Shown here in pieces: positions 11,011-21,284 of a DNA stretch of 64,000 nt. The stretch's first letter is position 1. Each line of letters opens with the position of its first letter. The DNA lies in contig OX419756.1 in the NCBI GenBank assembly GCA_948567375.1, positions 74,564,552 to 74,628,551 on the forward strand. Direction: 5' to 3'. The DNA is from Lunularia cruciata (lineage: Eukaryota; Streptophyta; Marchantiopsida; Lunulariales; Lunulariaceae). The notes under the pieces were generated by a model that was not told where the DNA came from, searched no databases, and was given only the letters and a program-made list of their open reading frames with translations. The translations under genes were made by a program, and so were the position numbers.

Positions 11011-11245
11011 TAATGGAGATAATCTTTCAACTTATAGATAAATTATCTATGAGAGTTTGATTAATATGTACTCTAGGATTTGATGTTGCTATATAAATCA
11101 TGGAGCAACCTGAACCTTTTGTGTTCACTAGGGTGGATTACTCTCAAATGTGTTAGTCATGAACATACTCTATTAGTTATAGAGTGCAAGAAAAGAAAAG
11201 AGAAAAATAAAAATTGAGAGAAAAGAAAGATAATGAGGGGTTAAG
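11011..11245. other. Purine-rich spacer before element A gag
   Basis: Contains A/G-rich runs (AAGAAAAGAAAAGAG, near 11,190-11,235). No coding frame. Confidence 0.3.
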
Positions 11246-11884
11246 ATGTGGAAACTTCTGGTTTTCTTTGGCAAAGCTGGAAAAGATATGGAGGCCTTTG
11301 TGAGAGAATTCAAGAGAGCTTGCATAGGAAACAATGAGAGGAGGAAGAATGAGTGGGCCTCATTATTACAAAATTTCTTTCAGGATGTAGCACTTACATG
11401 GTATGAGTTAGAATACCAAAAGAGAGAGAGGAGAGATGGGCAAGAAGAGTCTTAGGAGAGTTTGATTTCAGCACTCATTGAGAAATTTCTTCCAGGTGAG
11501 AGTTGTGAGAGATTGATGAGTGAGGTTACCCTTCTTAAGCAAGGAGATGGAGAGAAAATGAGAGTCTATGTGGAAAGAGTGGAAAAGTTAGAGTTCAGAT
11601 TTTGCATAGTGTTGAGGAAGGGTGGGGATGATGTGGAGACTACTATGATTGTCATAGAGGCTATGCTTACCAAGAATTTTGTGAGAGAATTGAAACCACA
11701 AATTAGAAGCAAAGTGAGATATGAGAAACCTTCTTCCAAGGTTGAAGCTATCAAGATCGCTATTCATATGGAGGAGATTTTGGAAGGAAATGAGAGTGAT
11801 TTGGTGGTGAAGGAGGTTGTGCATCCTCCTCAAGGTTACAAGTATAGTGGAACTAGGGAAATGTTTGTTTGTTTCTCATTTTAA
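11246..11884 (+). pseudogene. Element A gag fragment
   Basis: Two consecutive reading frames separated by one stop codon (TAG at 11,453) encode a Retrotrans_gag-like helical domain: FVREFKRACIG, ALTWYELEYQ, then LIEKFLPGESCERLMSE and MRVYVERVEKLEF. In Ty3/gypsy elements this domain forms the particle shell. The frame ends where the AT-rich insertion begins. The zinc knuckle lies beyond the insertion. Confidence 0.75.
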
Positions 11885-12490
11885 AATAGGATGTTTTAAA
11901 ATGCATTTTATAATACCTAGATTTTTTATAAAACATCTTTTTTTAGAGAATATCACCTTTCATTGAGGGAAAAAAGAATGATATACACCTACATAGTTTT
12001 GGTTGGATGACTATTGGAGCCTGTTCATATGATAATGTTGTTTGTACAAGATTATCAAGATATCTAATCAAACAAGACTTCTTCATGCAATTTGCAAGTA
12101 TTATCTTCCAAGGCTTCTTCAAGCAATTTGGAAGAGATATATTCTTATTATTTGATATAGATGAAACAAGTGAGCTGCAGTGCACACATTTAATACACAA
12201 CATCTTCAAACTCTTGACCAAAAATGTGCTCTATCGGCCTCTCATTTTAGATCTTTGCCAATGACATTCATATTTGACAAAACAAGGAACAATTGACTTG
12301 TGTAACAAGCACCCTTGTCAGACAAAAGCCACACAATCCCTAAAAAGCCTAAATTTTCTTGTCTACTGAGATAATGGTACTATACAAGTGATAGATTGCA
12401 TGCACCAAGAAAAGAACAAAAAGAACATTTTGTAAACAATTAAAAACATTTTAAAATGTTCTATTATTCACAAAGGTAAAAAACCATTTC
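11885..12490. mobile_element. Candidate small insertion inside element A gag
   Basis: This 0.6-kb AT-rich block separates two halves of gag. Its ends are similar in inverted orientation: ATAGGATGTTTTAAAATGC near 11,885, and the reverse complement of CATTTTAAAATGTTCTAT near 12,446-12,463. This suggests a MITE-like DNA transposon, but no clear target-site duplication was found. Confidence 0.35.
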
Positions 12491-12512
12491 CATAGGTAGC
12501 ACTCCTGATACT

Positions 12513-13521
12513 TTGGTGACAAGGGTTGCACCACTAGTAGTAGTTGCTCCAATTCTTGCACCCCTACCAAAGGATCCACTTCAAACCATCATTGAACAAC
12601 TTGCAGATCTCAAGATCAGTGTAGTGCAATTATGGGAGAAGAGAGAGGTGGATCAGAATGTGGGGAGAGGGCCTAGGAGTTATGGAAGTTATCCATATAG
12701 AGGAGGCCGACCAACCAACAATTTCAATAAGAGAAATATTTTGGTGTGGAAGAAGAGGCCATATCCAAAAGAATTGCCCAAATTCCACTTACCATGGAGG
12801 AAGGGGTTATGAGGGAGCCAATAGAGGGAAAGAGGGAGGTAGTGAAACCCAAGTGGCTCCTAATCCAAACAAAAGTAACGAGATAGCATCTATAGATGTG
12901 GTTGAGAGCAAGTATGAGAAGGGAGAGTGCTCAAACTCCAAGGGTCTTAATTTGGAGCTTCTGGCACAAGAGAAGAAGAGAGCTCATTTTGCATAGGATA
13001 TGCATTCTTCTCAAGGATTTACTCCTAGCAAGGATACTCCTATGTTTACTAGGAGTACTTGCACCTCAACACCATCAACAACAAATACTCCAAAAAAGAA
13101 ATTGGGGATAGAGGATTTCTTCATCTCCAAGCAACAATGGAATTACAATGTGTTGGAGGATGTTAGTAGTCACAAGGTTGACATCATAATAGGCTAATTG
13201 ATTGCTTTGAATTCTACCTTGAGAAAGGAGCTTAGAAGTGGTTTGAGTTCTACAAGGAGCAAGAGGAAGAAGAAGGCAAAACCTCCAATATCAATGGGGG
13301 TGGTGGATGCCAAACCAGCACCATGGGAGGCTTGTGAATTTGCCTCCAAGATTGATGTGAGAGTGAATGGTCACAACATCAAGGATGCATTGGTTGATAG
13401 AGGATCAGTAATGAATGCCATGTCAAAAAGGTTGATGAAGAAGTTGGGTATGATACCCTCTAGACCTTCAAAATTTGTGGTGAGCATGGCAAACAAGCAA
13501 CAACTTAGACCAATAGGGTGA
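12513..13521 (+). pseudogene. Element A zinc knuckle and protease
   Basis: Broken frames encode a Gag zinc knuckle (CGRRGHIQKNCP, near 12,745-12,780; the first Cys pair reads FWCG) and, after 13,290, a retropepsin-like segment: IKDALVDRGSVMNAMSKRLMK. The expected active site is D-T/S-G; here it reads D-R-G (near 13,396), so the protease would be inactive. Stops at 12,994 and 13,195 divide the region. Confidence 0.65.
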
Positions 13522-15340
13522 TGGATAAAGTGGTAGTTTCAATTATGGGAGTTCAAAATCTCATGACTTTCCAAGTCTTGACGGATTCAAGCTATGATTT
13601 GCTTCTTGGGAGGCCATGGTTGAGAGCAACATGCACAATTGATAGATGGCACAAAGGGTACTTGAGGATTGGGTCATCAAACCATAGAGTCACAATTCTT
13701 GTGACTAACACCACCAACACTTCACATTTAGATACACCATCTTTTAATTATTGGGAATTAGATTCTAAAGAAGGAGCTTTAGGTGTGGACACAAGCATGG
13801 AAGAGGAGACTTCCACAAAGGAGGATGAATCTGAATTTGGTTCAGATGTGTATCCATTGTGTGCTATGGATTTTGCATCTAAGCCAAAGGTTTTGAAGGA
13901 CTCCGATAAATCACCATTGATACTTAAGGAGATAGAAAGGAGGTTATCTACCCTCAAGTATGGTCCAAATTTTACCAAGTAGGAGAAGGTGAGGTTTGAG
14001 GAGATTTTTTGCAAGTTCATCCTTGTGTTTGCTTTCAATTACAAGGATTTGAAGGAAGTCACCTTGGAGGAGCACAAGATAGAGGTGGAGTCGCATGCAA
14101 GACTAGTCCACCAAAAGCAACATCACATTAGCCTACCAATAGCTTTGGTTGTGAAGGAAGAAATTGATAAGCTCAAGGAGGCTTTATCTTTGAGGTGGAG
14201 AATTCAGAATGGGTGTCTCCAATTGTGATTTAAAAAAAAAGGCAAGCTTCAAGTATGTGTGGATTACAAGAAGCTCAATGTTGTTACCAATAAGGACCAC
14301 TATCCATTACTATTCATTGATGAGATCTTGGAGGAGGTTGCAAGTCATGAGAAGTATAGTTTTAGAGATGCTTATAGTGGATATAACCAAAGCAAGATTG
14401 CACCAGAGCATCAACAACTCACCACATTCACCACACCTTGGGGAACTTAAGCTTTCAAGGTCATGCCTTTTGGGCTTTGCAATGCTCTAGCCACAACCCA
14501 ACAGTTCAAGAACAAGGTATTGAAACTTTTTTTGGGAAATTTTTGAGAGACTTCATTGATGACTTTTGTGTCTATGGGAGCAAGGAGGAGCACTTTGAGC
14601 ACCTAATCAAGGTCTTGCAATGCTTGGATGAGGCAAATGCATCACTCAACCTAGAGAAGTGCATTTTTGGATGTGAAGAAGGTCTACCTTTGGGGCACAT
14701 CATCTCCAAGGATGGAATAGTAGTTGATCCTAAGAAGGTGAGGAAAATCCCAGACCTTCCATTCCCTTCAAGATTGACAAAGTTACACCAATTCTTGGGG
14801 ATGGTTGGGTACTATAGGAGGTTCATCTTCTCATTTTCCAACAAGGCTTATGCGTTGACCATCTATATGAAGAAGGGTGTAGATTACATGGTGATTTTGG
14901 AAGACAAGGAGGCTCTCAAAGCTTTTGAGGAGCTCAAGCAATCCCTTGTTGTAGCTCCAATTCTTGCTAAATCTGATTGGAGTAAACCTTTCATCCTCTA
15001 CACTGATGCTTCCAACGTTGCTATAGGATGCACTCTTAGTCAATTAGACCAAGATGGGCATGATCATCCAATAGCTTATGCTAGTAGGTAGATGGTTTTA
15101 GTAAAAAGGAACTACTTTGTCATGGAGAGAAAAGGGTTGGTAGTGATCTTTGGTCTCAAGAAGTTTAGACACTACTTGATTGGAGGAAAAGCCACCATTG
15201 TTATAGATCACAAGGCTCTGAAGTACATCTTCAACAAGCCTAATGTGGAAGAGAGACTAGCAAGTTGGATGATACTCTTGTTTGAGTATGACTACACCAT
15301 TGAGGATAGGCCAGGGAAGAAACATGAAAATGCAGATTAG
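13522..15340 (+). pseudogene. Element A reverse transcriptase and RNase H
   Basis: Recognisable RT blocks: SYDLLLGRPWLRA at the protease/RT link, VCVDYKKLNVVT, then FKVMPFGLCNA. The catalytic motif is FIDDFCVYG (near 14,550), so the two Asp of the usual DD pair are kept. RNase H starts at FILYTDASNVAIGCTL (near 14,990) and ends with FEYDYTIEDRPGK. Several stops and a frameshift near 14,230-14,450 make it non-functional. Confidence 0.85.
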
Positions 15341-17451
15341 TTATCTAGGGCCTATGATTGTGATGGAGATGAGCCAATGGATGATTTCTTCTTGGATGAG
15401 GAGCTCATGGAATCTCAATCACTCAAGAGGTTCCAATGGAGTACAAGGAGATTGTGGATTTTTTGACAAGAGGTAACTATCTAGAAGGGATGCATGCTAG
15501 GGAGAGGAAGGCCCTTGCAGCAATATCTAGACTTTACACAATGGTAGAGGATATTCTTTTTCACCAAGGAGCAAATGGGTAAGGAAGAGTCTATCCTACT
15601 CATAAAGGAGTTTCATGAAGGTTTAGTATGTGGAGGACACTTTGCAGGAAAAATGATTGCTTTCAAGATTCTAGATGCAAGTTACCATTGGAGAGGGATT
15701 TTCAAGGATTGTCTTGATTATTGAAAACTTGTTATGTTTGTCAAGCTTTTGTTAGAAAGTCTTCGTCCACTCCACCACTTAGATCAATTCCATTGCTAGG
15801 ACCTTTTGAGAAGTGAGGAATTGATTTTGTAGATCCTCTCAATAGAACCCCAATGAACACCAATATATTGTGGTAGTTACTAATTCCTTACCAAGTGGGT
15901 TGAAGCTAGACCATTGAGGGACAAGAATGAAGATGAAGTGGGTAGATTTCTTTATGAATGCATTATCACTAGGTTTGGATGCCCTTTGGAGTTGGTTTCT
16001 AATAGAGGAAGAGAGTTTATAGGAAGCATCATTATAGCCATGCTACGACACTTCTCTATAACACATAGAGTAACTATAACCTATAAGCCAAATTCCAATC
16101 ACACATAGAGTAACTATATCCTATAAGCCAAATTCCAATGGCTTTGTAGAGAGAACCAATCAAACCTTGTGCATGATGTTGGCCAAAGATGTAAAAATAG
16201 AAGGGGCTACACATCATTGGGACAAGAGGATTCATGCAGTTTTGTGGGAGTGTAGGACAACCATGAAGACTTCTATCGGATATTCTCCATTTCAATTGGT
16301 ATATGGTATTGAGTCTACCTTACCTATTCACTTTGATCTATAATGCCCATTTGTGCATGTATGTGCTATTGTGATTTTTAGTTTGGTATTATAAGTACTT
16401 GAGAGATATTCTTTATATAGAGATAAGTATGGTTCTACATTAGTCATGATTAGCTAAATTTAGTCATAGCTAGGATAGAGAGGACCTTACTTTAGAGGAA
16501 GTAGAAAAGATGAGCACCACTATTTTGGATTCTAGTGTGTTGACTTGGTATTATTTCTAGGTGGTTGGCTTTGAAGAAAGAGTTGAGAGCTCTTGGGCCC
16601 GCAAACCTTTTTGGTTTGGATTCTTCTATAGTCCAAGGTTATCCTATGTGAAGGAATATTTGACTTAATGGTTGGGTCAAGATAAGACCACATGTTTAGG
16701 AGAATATGCCCATGTGAATGGATATTCTTTTCTACTTTTTGACTTTACTTGGCTTTTAGCCTAATAACTTGGGTTACTACGGTAATTAGTAACTTTGGTG
16801 TGTAAATATTTCACTACTATATAAACAAGGGTTGAGGATGTACTCAACATCCTTTCATTTGCATTTATCTCTCTCTCATTGAGTTCTCTAGTGAGCAATG
16901 TCTTGAGTCTTGGAGTGTTACCTTGGAGGAGTATGGAGTTGGGGCTCCTTGCCTTCTTAGTCCATGGTGCGCTACCATAATAGCCATCAGAGTTTCATCT
17001 TGAGTGAGAGACAGGCCGGCTCATAGATCTTCCTACATTCCAAAGCATTCATAGGAGATTGAAGAAAGCACAAGGAGGTGATGCAGAGAAGTCGAGGAAG
17101 GATCAACTCATGGAATTGGAAGAGGCAAGAGTAGTTGCTATGGTTCAAGTGGAGCAAGCCCAAAGGAAACAAAAGAAGAGCTATGACAAGAGGCAAGGCA
17201 AGAAGAAAGTGGAGCCTTTCAAAGAAGGTGATTGGGTAATGTTGTTTGGTTCCATTCAATTCAAGAGAGTACAAAAGAAGTTTTTGCCTAAGTACTTTGG
17301 ACCTTTCATAGTGGAGAAGGTGAGAAGCAATTACACCTTTGATCTCAAGGAGTTGGGAGGAAGACACTTTGATAGGATTAACCATGATAAGTTGAAGATA
17401 TATCATAGAAGACAGAGAGACCTTCACTTTGAGGACAAAGTGAAAACTTAG
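15341..17451 (+). pseudogene. Element A integrase, split by an LTR
   Basis: Integrase remains include an EFHEGLVCGGHFAGKM segment of the zinc-binding region (near 15,605), ITRFGCPLELVSNRGREF of the core (near 15,965; Asp of the usual SDRG replaced by Asn), and a C-terminal GPF-type domain KKFLPKYFGPFIVEKV (17,278-17,325) in a 130-codon ORF (17,059-17,451). The core and C-terminal parts are separated by the solo LTR. A 40-bp direct duplication at about 16,057-16,139 further disrupts the core. Confidence 0.75.
16339..17025 (+). mobile_element. Solo LTR of family A inside element A integrase
   Basis: Aligns end to end with the element 3' LTR (17,464-18,156) but lies in the integrase coding region. 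It is bordered by GATC at 16,335-16,338 and GATC(T) at 17,026-17,030, a likely target duplication. A TATATAAA box lies at 16,818-16,825. It starts TATAATGCCC where the 3' LTR starts TGTAACACCC. Confidence 0.75.
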
Positions 17452-17463
17452 TCCACGGGTAAA

Positions 17464-18156
17464 TGTAACACCCAATTGTGCATGAGTGTGGTATTATGAA
17501 TTTAGCTTGGTATTACAAATACTTGAGAGATATTATTTATATAGAGATAAAAGGATGGTTCTACATTAGTCATTATCAGCTAAAGTTAGTCATACCTAAG
17601 ATAGTTGGGACCTTACTTTAGAGGAAGTAGAAAAGATGAGCACCACTATTTTGGATCTTGTGTATTGAGTTGGTCTTATTCTTAGGTGTTTGGCTTTGAG
17701 GAAAGAGTTGAGAACTCTTGGGCCCACAAGCCTTTTTGTTTGGATTCTTCTATAGTCCAAGGATAATCCATGTGAAGGAATCTTTGACTTAGTGGTTGAG
17801 TTAAGATAAGGTCACATGCTTAGTAGAATATACCTATGTGGATGGATATTCCTTTATACTTTTTTGACTTTACTTGACTTTTAGCCTAGTAACTTGAGTT
17901 ACTATAGTAAATAATAACTTTAGTGCATAACTATTTGACAAGTATATAAACAAGGGGTGAGGAGGCACTCATCATCCTTTCATTTGCAACTATCTCTCTC
18001 TCTCATTGAATTCTCTAGTGAACAATGTCTTGAGTCTTGGAGTGTTAGTCTTGGAGGAGTATGATGGAGTTGGGGTTCCTTGCCTTCTTAGTCCATGGTG
18101 TGCTACCATAATAGCCATCAGAGGTTCATCTTGAGTGAGAGATAGGCCAGCTCACA
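17464..18156 (+). repeat. 3' LTR of element A
   Basis: Begins TGTAACACCC just after the integrase stop and ends GGCCAGCTCACA, the usual TG...CA form. A TATATAAA box is at 17,943-17,950. The last bases are followed by a short duplicated GTCCCAGCTCACA. Confidence 0.8.
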
Positions 18157-18568
18157 GTCCCAGCTCACAGTCCCACCTCTCTTGCTCATTTAAGGTGAAG
18201 TCCTAGAGCATGTCCTCACAAGTGCAATTAACTTGCTCTATTTTTCCATCTGTCTGTGGATGGTAAGATGTAAACATGGCCAATTTAGGTTTGAAAACAC
18301 CAAAGATTTTTCTTTAGAATAAACTATGGAACTGAGTGTCTCTATTGGGGATGAGTACTCAAGACAAGCAATGGTGAGAAAAGATTATAGCTAAGTACAA
18401 TTGAGCTAATTATGGATCAATCATGCCCTTGGTGGTAGGACATACATGAATCATTTTGCTAAGTTGGTTCACAAAGACTACAATGTAGTCAAACCTAATG
18501 GTGGTCTTTGGCAATTCACAAACCAGATCTTTGTTTACCTATTCCTAACATTGTGTAGGAGTAGGAGG
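18157..18568 (-). pseudogene. Element D: gypsy integrase fragment
   Basis: On the minus strand this reads as an integrase core similar to that of element C (30,951-31,345): VVFVNQLSKMIHVCPTTKG, then LAQLYLA and YHPQTDGKIEQ (the DDE glutamate region), with stops. It is bounded on the left by the element A LTR and on the right by the start of the element C LTR, so both seem to have landed in or next to an older gypsy copy. Confidence 0.65.
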
Positions 18569-18681
18569 TGTAATGTTGTAGGATAATAGAGAAACACAGA
18601 TGCACAAACACAATTTTCACACCCAAAGCTTTGATACCCCAGAGGAGCACCTTCTCTTTCTTATATATCCAAAGAGGATTT
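18569..18681 (-). repeat. Element C 3' LTR, left part
   Basis: Matches 40,720-40,835 of the intact 5' LTR and stops at CCAAAGAGGAT, where element B1 begins. Confidence 0.8.
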
Positions 18682-19093
18682 TGTAAAAGTCCAAGACCAA
18701 GGAGAGAAATAGGAGAATAGAAGCTCACATTGGGACACTTGAATGAGGGAAACTCTGAATGCCTAGCATGAGCTTTGGCTCTTGTATTTATAGGGAGCAT
18801 ACAAGGCCATTGAGAAGCTTCTCAAGAAGCTTCCTTGAGCCGCTTTCTTGATGTGCAAGCCAAGTTAACTAGGAAGCTTCTCAAGAAGCTTCCTTCTTGA
18901 AGTCGGTTACTTGGCATGCAAGTTAAGCTAGTTAGAAGCTTCTAGAAGATTCCTACTAGAAGCTACATACTTGGGGTGCAAGCTAAGCTAGCCGGGAAAC
19001 TTCATGGATACTTCTAGAATATTCTAGGCTAATTGTCTTATTTGCTACTTTGTTAGCCCTACTAACTTCATCACTAAACTCCATATTGTTACA
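18682..19093 (-). repeat. B1 3' LTR
   Basis: TGTAAAAG...TTGTTACA, 412 bases. Minus-strand TATA box (CTATAAATA) at 18,785-18,793. A four-unit GAA/TTC array (18,935-18,952) and a three-unit array (19,012-19,024) lie upstream of it and fit heat-shock elements. Confidence 0.9.
18935..18952. promoter_or_regulatory. Candidate heat-shock element in B1 3' LTR
   Basis: GAAGCTTCTAGAAGATTC: four alternating GAA/TTC units each separated by two bases, the consensus array bound by heat-shock factor trimers. It lies about 140 bases upstream of the LTR TATA box. Function is inferred from sequence only. Confidence 0.5.
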
Positions 19094-19224
19094 TATTCCT
19101 CCACCGCTAGTTGGTGACGTCCTCGTCCCTAGTGAAACTTCAAACTCTTGAATGGCCAGTTGTGCATTTTGGAGATGAGAAAGAGGTTCCCATGTGGCGT
19201 CATGAAGGGGATACACTTTCCAAA
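19094..19224 (-). pseudogene. B1 integrase chromodomain, last part
   Basis: Minus strand encodes the end of a chromodomain (FGKCIPFMTPHGNLFLIS region; in the alternative frame YPLHDATWEPLSHLQNAQ) followed by the purine-rich tract next to the LTR. It is the distal end of the B1 pol, cut from the rest by B2. The target duplication CCAAA is at 19,220-19,224. Confidence 0.7.
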
Positions 19225-19646
19225 TGTAAAAGACCAAATCCGAGGAGAGAAATAGGAGAATGAAAACTCGCATTGGGACACTTGAATGAGGGAAAACTTC
19301 GAATGCCTAGCATGAGCTTCGGCCTTGGTATTTATAGGTAGCATACAAGACCCTTGAAGTTTCTCAAGAAGCTTCCTTGAGCCGCTTTCTTGGAGTGCAA
19401 GCCAAGTTAACTAGGAAGCTTCTCAAGAAGCTTCCTTCTAGAAGCCGCCTACTTGGCATGCAAGCTAAGCTAGTTAAAAGCTTCTAGAAGCTTCCTTCTA
19501 GAAGTTACCTGCTTAGAGTGCAAGTTAACTAGTTGGGAAGCTTCCCAAGAAGCTTCTTAGATGCTTCTAGAATATTCTAGGCTATTTTGTCTTATTCTCT
19601 ACTTCGTAGCCCAACTAACTTCGTCACTAAACTCCATATTGTTATA
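19225..19646 (-). repeat. B2 3' LTR
   Basis: 422 bases, starting TGTAAAAGACC and ending TTGTTATA (CA changed to TA). Three-unit GAA/TTC arrays at 19,482-19,494 and 19,565-19,577. Confidence 0.9.
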
Positions 19647-19982
19647 TATTCCCCCGCCGCTAGTTGGTGACATCCTCGTCGCCAATGAAGCTTCAAATTC
19701 CTTGATGGCTGTCTGTGCATTGTGGAGGTGAGAAAGAGGTTCCCATGTGGCATCATGAAGGAGATACCCTTTCCAAAGGACCTTGTACTCCGTATGTTGG
19801 CGACGGCCTCGTTGAATATAGCGATGCGCAAGGATACGATCAACTTTGTACTCCTCATGATCATTGATAGGGACAGGACGAGGGAGAGGTTGGACTCGAG
19901 AGGAAAAGGAAGAGGGGTTAGGAACAAAGGGTTTCAACTTGGAAACATGAAAGATAGGATGGATACACATGTGACAAGGCAA
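19599..19982 (-). pseudogene. B2 integrase C-terminus with chromodomain
   Basis: A 127-codon frame reads HPIFHVSKLKPFVP (typical end of gypsy integrase) and then a chromodomain: YKVDRILAHR, EYKVLWKGY, ATWEPLSHL. Chromodomains steer chromovirus insertion to certain chromatin; the aromatic positions Y, W and W are kept. The frame ends by reading into the LTR. Confidence 0.85.
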
Positions 19983-20678
19983 GGCAAGTCAATAAGCAAC
20001 AGGAGAGACAATGTGGGTGATATCAAAAGGTCCTATCCAATTAGGGGCAAGTTTACGAACTTGGGTATCAAGTGGGAGAGGGAGGTTACTAGAGGATAGC
20101 ATGACTTTATCACCAACTGCAAAGGTGAGATCACAACGATGGTGGTCCGCATATTGTTTTTGGCAATTCTGAGCAACAAGGAGGTGAGACTTGGCTTGTT
20201 GGAGAGATTGGGATATAGTGGAAGAGTGCTTGCCAAAACTTCCCAGTCAATCGAGGATCACGGTCAGAGATGAGTACACGTAGCATCCCATGATGCTTGA
20301 AGACGTTGTCGAAGTAGATTTGTGCTAAGGTTGGAGCATCCACGGTATCATAGGTTGGTGCCAAGTGGATCTGCTTACTAAGCTTATCCACAAACACCAC
20401 AATTGCGGTGTGTCCTTGTTTTGTCTTTGGCAAGGATGTGATGAGATCCAAGCTCACATGCTCCCAGCAAGCGGATGGAATGGCGACTGGTTGAAAGAGT
20501 CCACTCGGCTTTTGGTTGCTGGCCTTGTTACGTTGGCAACTCTCACATGATCGGACAAAGTCTCAAACATCTCGTGTCATGTTGGGCCACCACCATCGGC
20601 GTTGGAGGGTGCCCAAGTCTTGTCCACTCCCATATGACCAGCTATTGGTAAATCATGGGCTTCTTAAAGGTGCACAAG
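19983..20678 (-). pseudogene. B2 integrase core, internally deleted
   Basis: The frame at 20,131-20,457 reads DLITSLPKTKQGHTAIVVFVDKLSKQIH and LISDRDPRLTGKFW, the first two catalytic Asp of the DDE triad. The third segment (YHPQTDGQTE with the catalytic Glu), still visible in B1 near 25,225-25,245, is missing. The junction is near 20,217. The zinc-binding region lies at about 20,520-20,660. Confidence 0.75.
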
Positions 20679-21260
20679 TCAAAGATCACCTTTGGCTGGA
20701 ACATAGATCTGGTCTACATGGAATAAAAGGCCTTCCTTGAAGGAGAAGGTGTTGTACTCCTTGTCGCATGCTGCCAGACGACTGTGTACCATTTGGAAGA
20801 AGGGATCTTGTTGTAGAGCTGATTGAAACTCATTATGGACCTTAGGGTCAATGGACACCGTTGTAATTGCCGTTGTGATGAGAGGAAGATCCTTCAAATC
20901 AGGTCGTCGTGATAGAGCATCAAGGATGACATGGAACCGACCTGGTTTATACTCAAGTTTGATATCAAACAATTGGAGTTGCTCTTCCCGTCGATGATGC
21001 CGACTCTTCATGTGCTCCAAGTGTAAGGTCTGCAACAATGGTTTGTGATCAGTTTGCATGATCACTTGTTTCCCCAAGAGATAATGCCTCCATACCTTGG
21101 TGGCATATACCATTGCAAGTTGTTCCCGATCTCGAGCAGAAAAATTTCTTTCAGCTGTATTTAGTTGGCGAGACACAAAGGCAATAGGATGTAGCCCATC
21201 TGGAAATTCTTGTTGCAACATAGCTCCAATTGCAAAGTTAGAAGCATCAAAATCAACCAC
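20679..21260 (-). pseudogene. B2 RNase H and start of integrase
   Basis: A 193-codon frame begins VDFDASNFAIGAMLQQ, includes FVSRQLNTAERNFSARDREQ, TDHKPLLQTL and DIKLEYKPGRFHVILDALSR, a standard gypsy RNase H (active-site Asp in DAS and TDH), and runs into the integrase N-terminus. Confidence 0.85.
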
Positions 21261-21284
21261 ACAAGGTAGTTGAGGATCATATGT

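Larger units (their letters stand above)
11246..18156 (+). mobile_element. Element A: decayed Ty3/gypsy retrotransposon
   Basis: Remnant in the order gag, zinc knuckle, protease, reverse transcriptase, RNase H, integrase, 3' LTR, which is the Ty3/gypsy order. No 5' LTR is visible, so it is 5'-truncated. The reading frame is broken by stops at 11,453, 12,994, 13,195, 13,519, 13,980, 14,448, 15,089 and elsewhere. Two insertions interrupt it: an AT-rich block in gag (about 11,885-12,490) and a solo LTR of its own family in integrase (16,339-17,025). Directly after the 3' LTR, GTCCC begins a minus-strand integrase fragment of another gypsy family. Confidence 0.85.

Noticed and set aside
18800-19020. 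Regularly recurring GAAGCTTC words that suggest a CRISPR-like array
   Set aside because: Spacing and spacers are irregular, the sequence lies in LTRs of plant retrotransposons, and no cas genes exist here; heat-shock elements explain it better.
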